A program made the position numbers and the translations under genes. Below are positions 61,618-64,000 of a DNA stretch of 64,000 bases, in pieces; the stretch's first letter is position 1; each line of letters begins with the position of its first letter. The stretch comes from CAYFXE01 sp964347035 (lineage in GTDB: Bacteria > Acidobacteriota > Aminicenantia > Aminicenantales > Aminicenantaceae), in the NCBI GenBank assembly GCA_964347035.1, contig CAYFXE010000005.1, positions 1 through 64,000 of the forward strand. Reading direction: 5' to 3'. The notes under the pieces are model-generated. The model made no database searches. It was not told where the DNA came from and was given only the letters and a program-made list of their open reading frames with translations.

Positions 61618-64000
61618 TCACTCAAGAACGAGTTCGATTGTCTTGATCTCCGACTTTCCGAACTCCAGGATCAAAGCATTACCTTTCACAGGAAGAGAGC
61701 GAAGACGATTTTCCATCAGATCCAGCTCAAAAATCTTCTTGGGCTGACGGAAGATGTCGATCGTGGCTTGTGTAGGTTGGCCTTCTGCCTCGTACAACCT
61801 CAGGATTAGACTCTGCCTATCTTCGGATTTCTTCGCTGTGGAGAGGATGATGTTGGAGGGGGATGCCTTGAGGAATGAATAAACAAGGGGCAGCTCTCCT
61901 GAACGGGAGTCCGTGAACAGGGCCAGCAGAGGAGTGTTGAACTCGTATCCTTTCTGGAATGTATCCCCATCTCTCCAGTCTCCCTTGTGGGGGTATAGCG
62001 CATAGGAGAGGCGGTGTGTTCCTCTGTCTGCCATCGGGTCAGGCCAAGTCGGCGAGCGAAGCAGGGTGAGCCGGAGGACGTTGTCTTTGATGTCGTATCC
62101 ATACTTGGATTCGTTGAGAAGGCTTATACCATAGGCTGAATCGGATAAATCAGCCCAGCGGATCGCCGGGACTTCGAAGCGAGCCTTCTCCCAATCTGTG
62201 TTGCGGGTGGTTGGCCTCTGGACATAGGCGAAGGGGATTTCATATGTGGCCTTGTCGTTGCGGATGTCAACCGGGAAAGCCACCTTTAAAAGCACATGCT
62301 CCTCCCACCAATCAGCCATCATCCTGATGTCAATCCGAGGGAGGTCTTCGTACAGGATAATTTCCTGAGTGAAAAATGAAGAGGGGAAATCTTCGGTCGG
62401 TCCGCGGCGAGCTTTGGACAGTCCGAGAAAGCTCTTTTTAACTTCCAAAGAGGCCATAACAGGTCCCTTGTGACGGATTTTTATGCTTTCGGCCTTATCC
62501 AGCTTCCAGCTCCGCCCCGTGTAGCCGATGTTCCAGGCATCCCACTGATCAGGCAAATCCTCGAAAAGCTGAAGCTCGTTTGCGCAGGCATCGGGTGAGA
62601 GGACTTCCCGTTTTTCAAGTTTATCAAAGATGGAGATGATATTCCCGGTCTCAGGGTGGAGGTGGACCGAAAAATAGCGATTTTCAAGAGAAGAGTTTTC
62701 TGCCTTTAACGACACCGCTTGAGCAGAGGCTTTTCCTTTTTTTACCTTAAAGACCTTATACCCGAGGGAAGGGATGTTTTTAGCCACAAACCAAAGCATA
62801 TCCCCTTCCTTATCGGATATGACTTGAGACGGAACCTCTTCTCCTCCGACGTCCCACACAGAGATTTTTCCTTTGATCGAGGCAGGAAGCTTCACCTTGA
62901 CGACTCCGTGTCTTGGCCAGGAGAGGGAGTTGAAGACGAGAAGAGGTTGGCCTTCTTCTCCCTTGGTTGTGTCGATTTTTTGAGCCAGGTGGATAAGGTT
63001 TTCCCTCAAGATTTTCTTTAAATCTCGATGAGCATCCAGGTAGGACTCTCTGGCATCCCTGTAGACAGGCGTGATACTCGAACCTGGAAGGATGTCGTGG
63101 AACTGGTTCATCAACACCGTTTTCCAGGCGTTCTGGATGGGCTCTGATTTGTAGGATTTCCCGAAGAGATAAGCGAGGGAGGAGATTTTCTCCGTGTTGG
63201 CCAGGAGCACTTCGGATTTACGGTTGAGCTTTTTTGTTTCAGCCTGGGTCGTGTAGGTTCCCCGGTGGTATTCCAGGTAGAGCTCATCATCCCACACAGG
63301 AATATCTGGTTCCTGCTTTATAATCTGGTTGAGGTATTGGCCTACTGTCGTGTGTTTGACCTTGGGAAACATGTTCTGGTCGTCGTATCCTTTGAGGCGG
63401 TCCAGCATCTCCCGGTTGGGCCCGCCCCCGTGGTTTCCGAGTCCGTAGAGGATAAGAGCCTCCCGCAGTCCGGTGTTCATTTCAAATCGCTTGAGTCCGT
63501 TGACCATCCGTTCTGCTCGAAGGCGCCCGACATAACCGGTCGGGGGAAAATAAGTCAAGACCCTCGAGCCGTCCACTCCCTTCCACCAGAAGAGAAAATA
63601 GGGAAAGACTGTGGTGTCATTCCAGCTGATCTTTTGGGTGATGAAGGAATCGATGCCGCTCTTCTTGAAGAATTGAGGCATGTTCCAGTTGTAGCCGAAA
63701 GAGTCAGGATTCCAGCCGATCTTGACATCCACTCCGAATTTCTTCTGGAAATAGCGCTTTCCGTACAGGATCTGACGGATGAAAGACTCGCCATCTATAA
63801 GGTTGCAGTCCGGCTCAGCCCACATGCCGCCCACGATTTCCCAGCGACCCTCTTTGACCTTCTTTTTGATGCGAGCGAAGACGTCCGGATAATAATCCTC
63901 CACCCATTGATAGGCCTGGGCTTGACTCTGGAGATAGACTATGTCCGGATACTCTTCCATGTTGTCCAAGATCGTGGAGAAGGTCTCCTTGGCCACCTCC
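61618..64000 (-). CDS. Glycoside hydrolase family 38 alpha-mannosidase (N-terminus off the edge)
   Basis: The frame is open to the right edge. The sequence enters at AKETFSTILDNMEEYPDIVY, the usual position after the missing N-terminal HIDxxW metal/active-site segment. The nucleophile Asp is in GWNPDSFGYNWNMPQ. ERMVNGLKRFEM and the helical bundle containing LMNQFHDILPGSSITPVY follow, then beta-sandwich domains to the end. GH38 enzymes cleave alpha-mannosides. No secretion signal can be judged because the start is absent. Confidence 0.9.
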   Translation of the reverse strand, partial: EVAKETFSTILDNMEEYPDIVYLQSQAQAYQWVEDYYPDVFARIKKKVKEGRWEIVGGMWAEPDCNLIDGESFIRQILYGKRYFQKKFGVDVKIGWNPDSFGYNWNMPQFFKKSGIDSFITQKISWNDTTVFPYFLFWWKGVDGSRVLTYFPPTGYVGRLRAERMVNGLKRFEMNTGLREALILYGLGNHGGGPNREMLDRLKGYDDQNMFPKVKHTTVGQYLNQIIKQEPDIPVWDDELYLEYHRGTYTTQAETKKLNRKSEVLLANTEKISSLAYLFGKSYKSEPIQNAWKTVLMNQFHDILPGSSITPVYRDARESYLDAHRDLKKILRENLIHLAQKIDTTKGEEGQPLLVFNSLSWPRHGVVKVKLPASIKGKISVWDVGGEEVPSQVISDKEGDMLWFVAKNIPSLGYKVFKVKKGKASAQAVSLKAENSSLENRYFSVHLHPETGNIISIFDKLEKREVLSPDACANELQLFEDLPDQWDAWNIGYTGRSWKLDKAESIKIRHKGPVMASLEVKKSFLGLSKARRGPTEDFPSSFFTQEIILYEDLPRIDIRMMADWWEEHVLLKVAFPVDIRNDKATYEIPFAYVQRPTTRNTDWEKARFEVPAIRWADLSDSAYGISLLNESKYGYDIKDNVLRLTLLRSPTWPDPMADRGTHRLSYALYPHKGDWRDGDTFQKGYEFNTPLLALFTDSRSGELPLVYSFLKASPSNIILSTAKKSEDRQSLILRLYEAEGQPTQATIDIFRQPKKIFELDLMENRLRSLPVKGNALILEFGKSEIKTIELVLE

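Noticed and set aside
1..64000. CRISPR arrays, rRNA genes, intact insertion sequences, phage genes or riboswitches
   Set aside because: No regularly spaced repeats, no rRNA-like sequence, and no transposase or phage structural proteins were seen; leaders show no riboswitch core I can recognise.

Overview
The window looks like a metagenome-derived scaffold (two 10-N gaps) from a diderm, anaerobic, hydrogen-metabolising bacterium. LptD, a heptose-kinase homologue, a heptosyltransferase, an O-antigen ligase and a WaaP/Kdo-kinase-like protein indicate an LPS outer membrane. A [NiFe] hydrogenase of the Mvh type, MvhD and several Hdr/Nuo-like proteins indicate H2-linked, flavin-based electron transfer. 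The gene mix fits Acidobacteriota or Candidatus Aminicenantes-like lineages, but no marker gene here proves the taxon.

Layout. 1-2350 is a very AT-rich edge with one polytopic membrane protein. 2384-19559 is an envelope polysaccharide locus: lptD, rmlA, rmlC, rmlB, two tandem nucleotide-sugar reductases, then a leftward run (Trm112-like, heptosyltransferase, O-antigen ligase, PHP protein, heptose kinase, purF) and a rightward run (glycosyltransferase, WaaP-like kinase, TIM-barrel protein, methyltransferase). 19556-31229 is housekeeping: SH3/beta-barrel protein, DUF1573, YggT, DUF167, nucleoside transporter, UspA, dprA-topA-xerC, ComEA-like, rdgB, mgtC.

31305-55917 is the distinctive part. 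A response regulator, a kinase with c-type haem motifs, hypB and hypA run leftward. A rightward cluster (34798-44451) encodes a QmoC-like membrane subunit, an HdrA(N-half)-NuoE fusion, an HndB-like ferredoxin, a NuoF-GltD fusion, a NuoG-HdrA(C-half)-HdrA fusion, MvhD and a 69-residue protein. Facing it, a long leftward gene run starts with mvhG-mvhA and the maturation protease. It continues through DRTGG, RsbW-like, HydS-like [FeFe]-hydrogenase homologue, DRTGG, PHP, stand-alone HATPase, PAS kinase and NtrC genes, and ends with a Cys-rich response regulator and a terminator. I infer one H2/NAD(P)H/quinone electron-bifurcating complex with its own redox-sensing regulatory module. HdrA appears to be divided between two polypeptides.

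56047-64000 holds a lipoprotein, tRNA-Lys and tRNA-Glu, an S9 peptidase, two paralogous outer-membrane barrels, a radical SAM protein and a truncated GH38 alpha-mannosidase. The scaffold join at 50849-50858 is faulty: a short GC-rich homocysteine-methyltransferase-like fragment interrupts the HydS-like gene.
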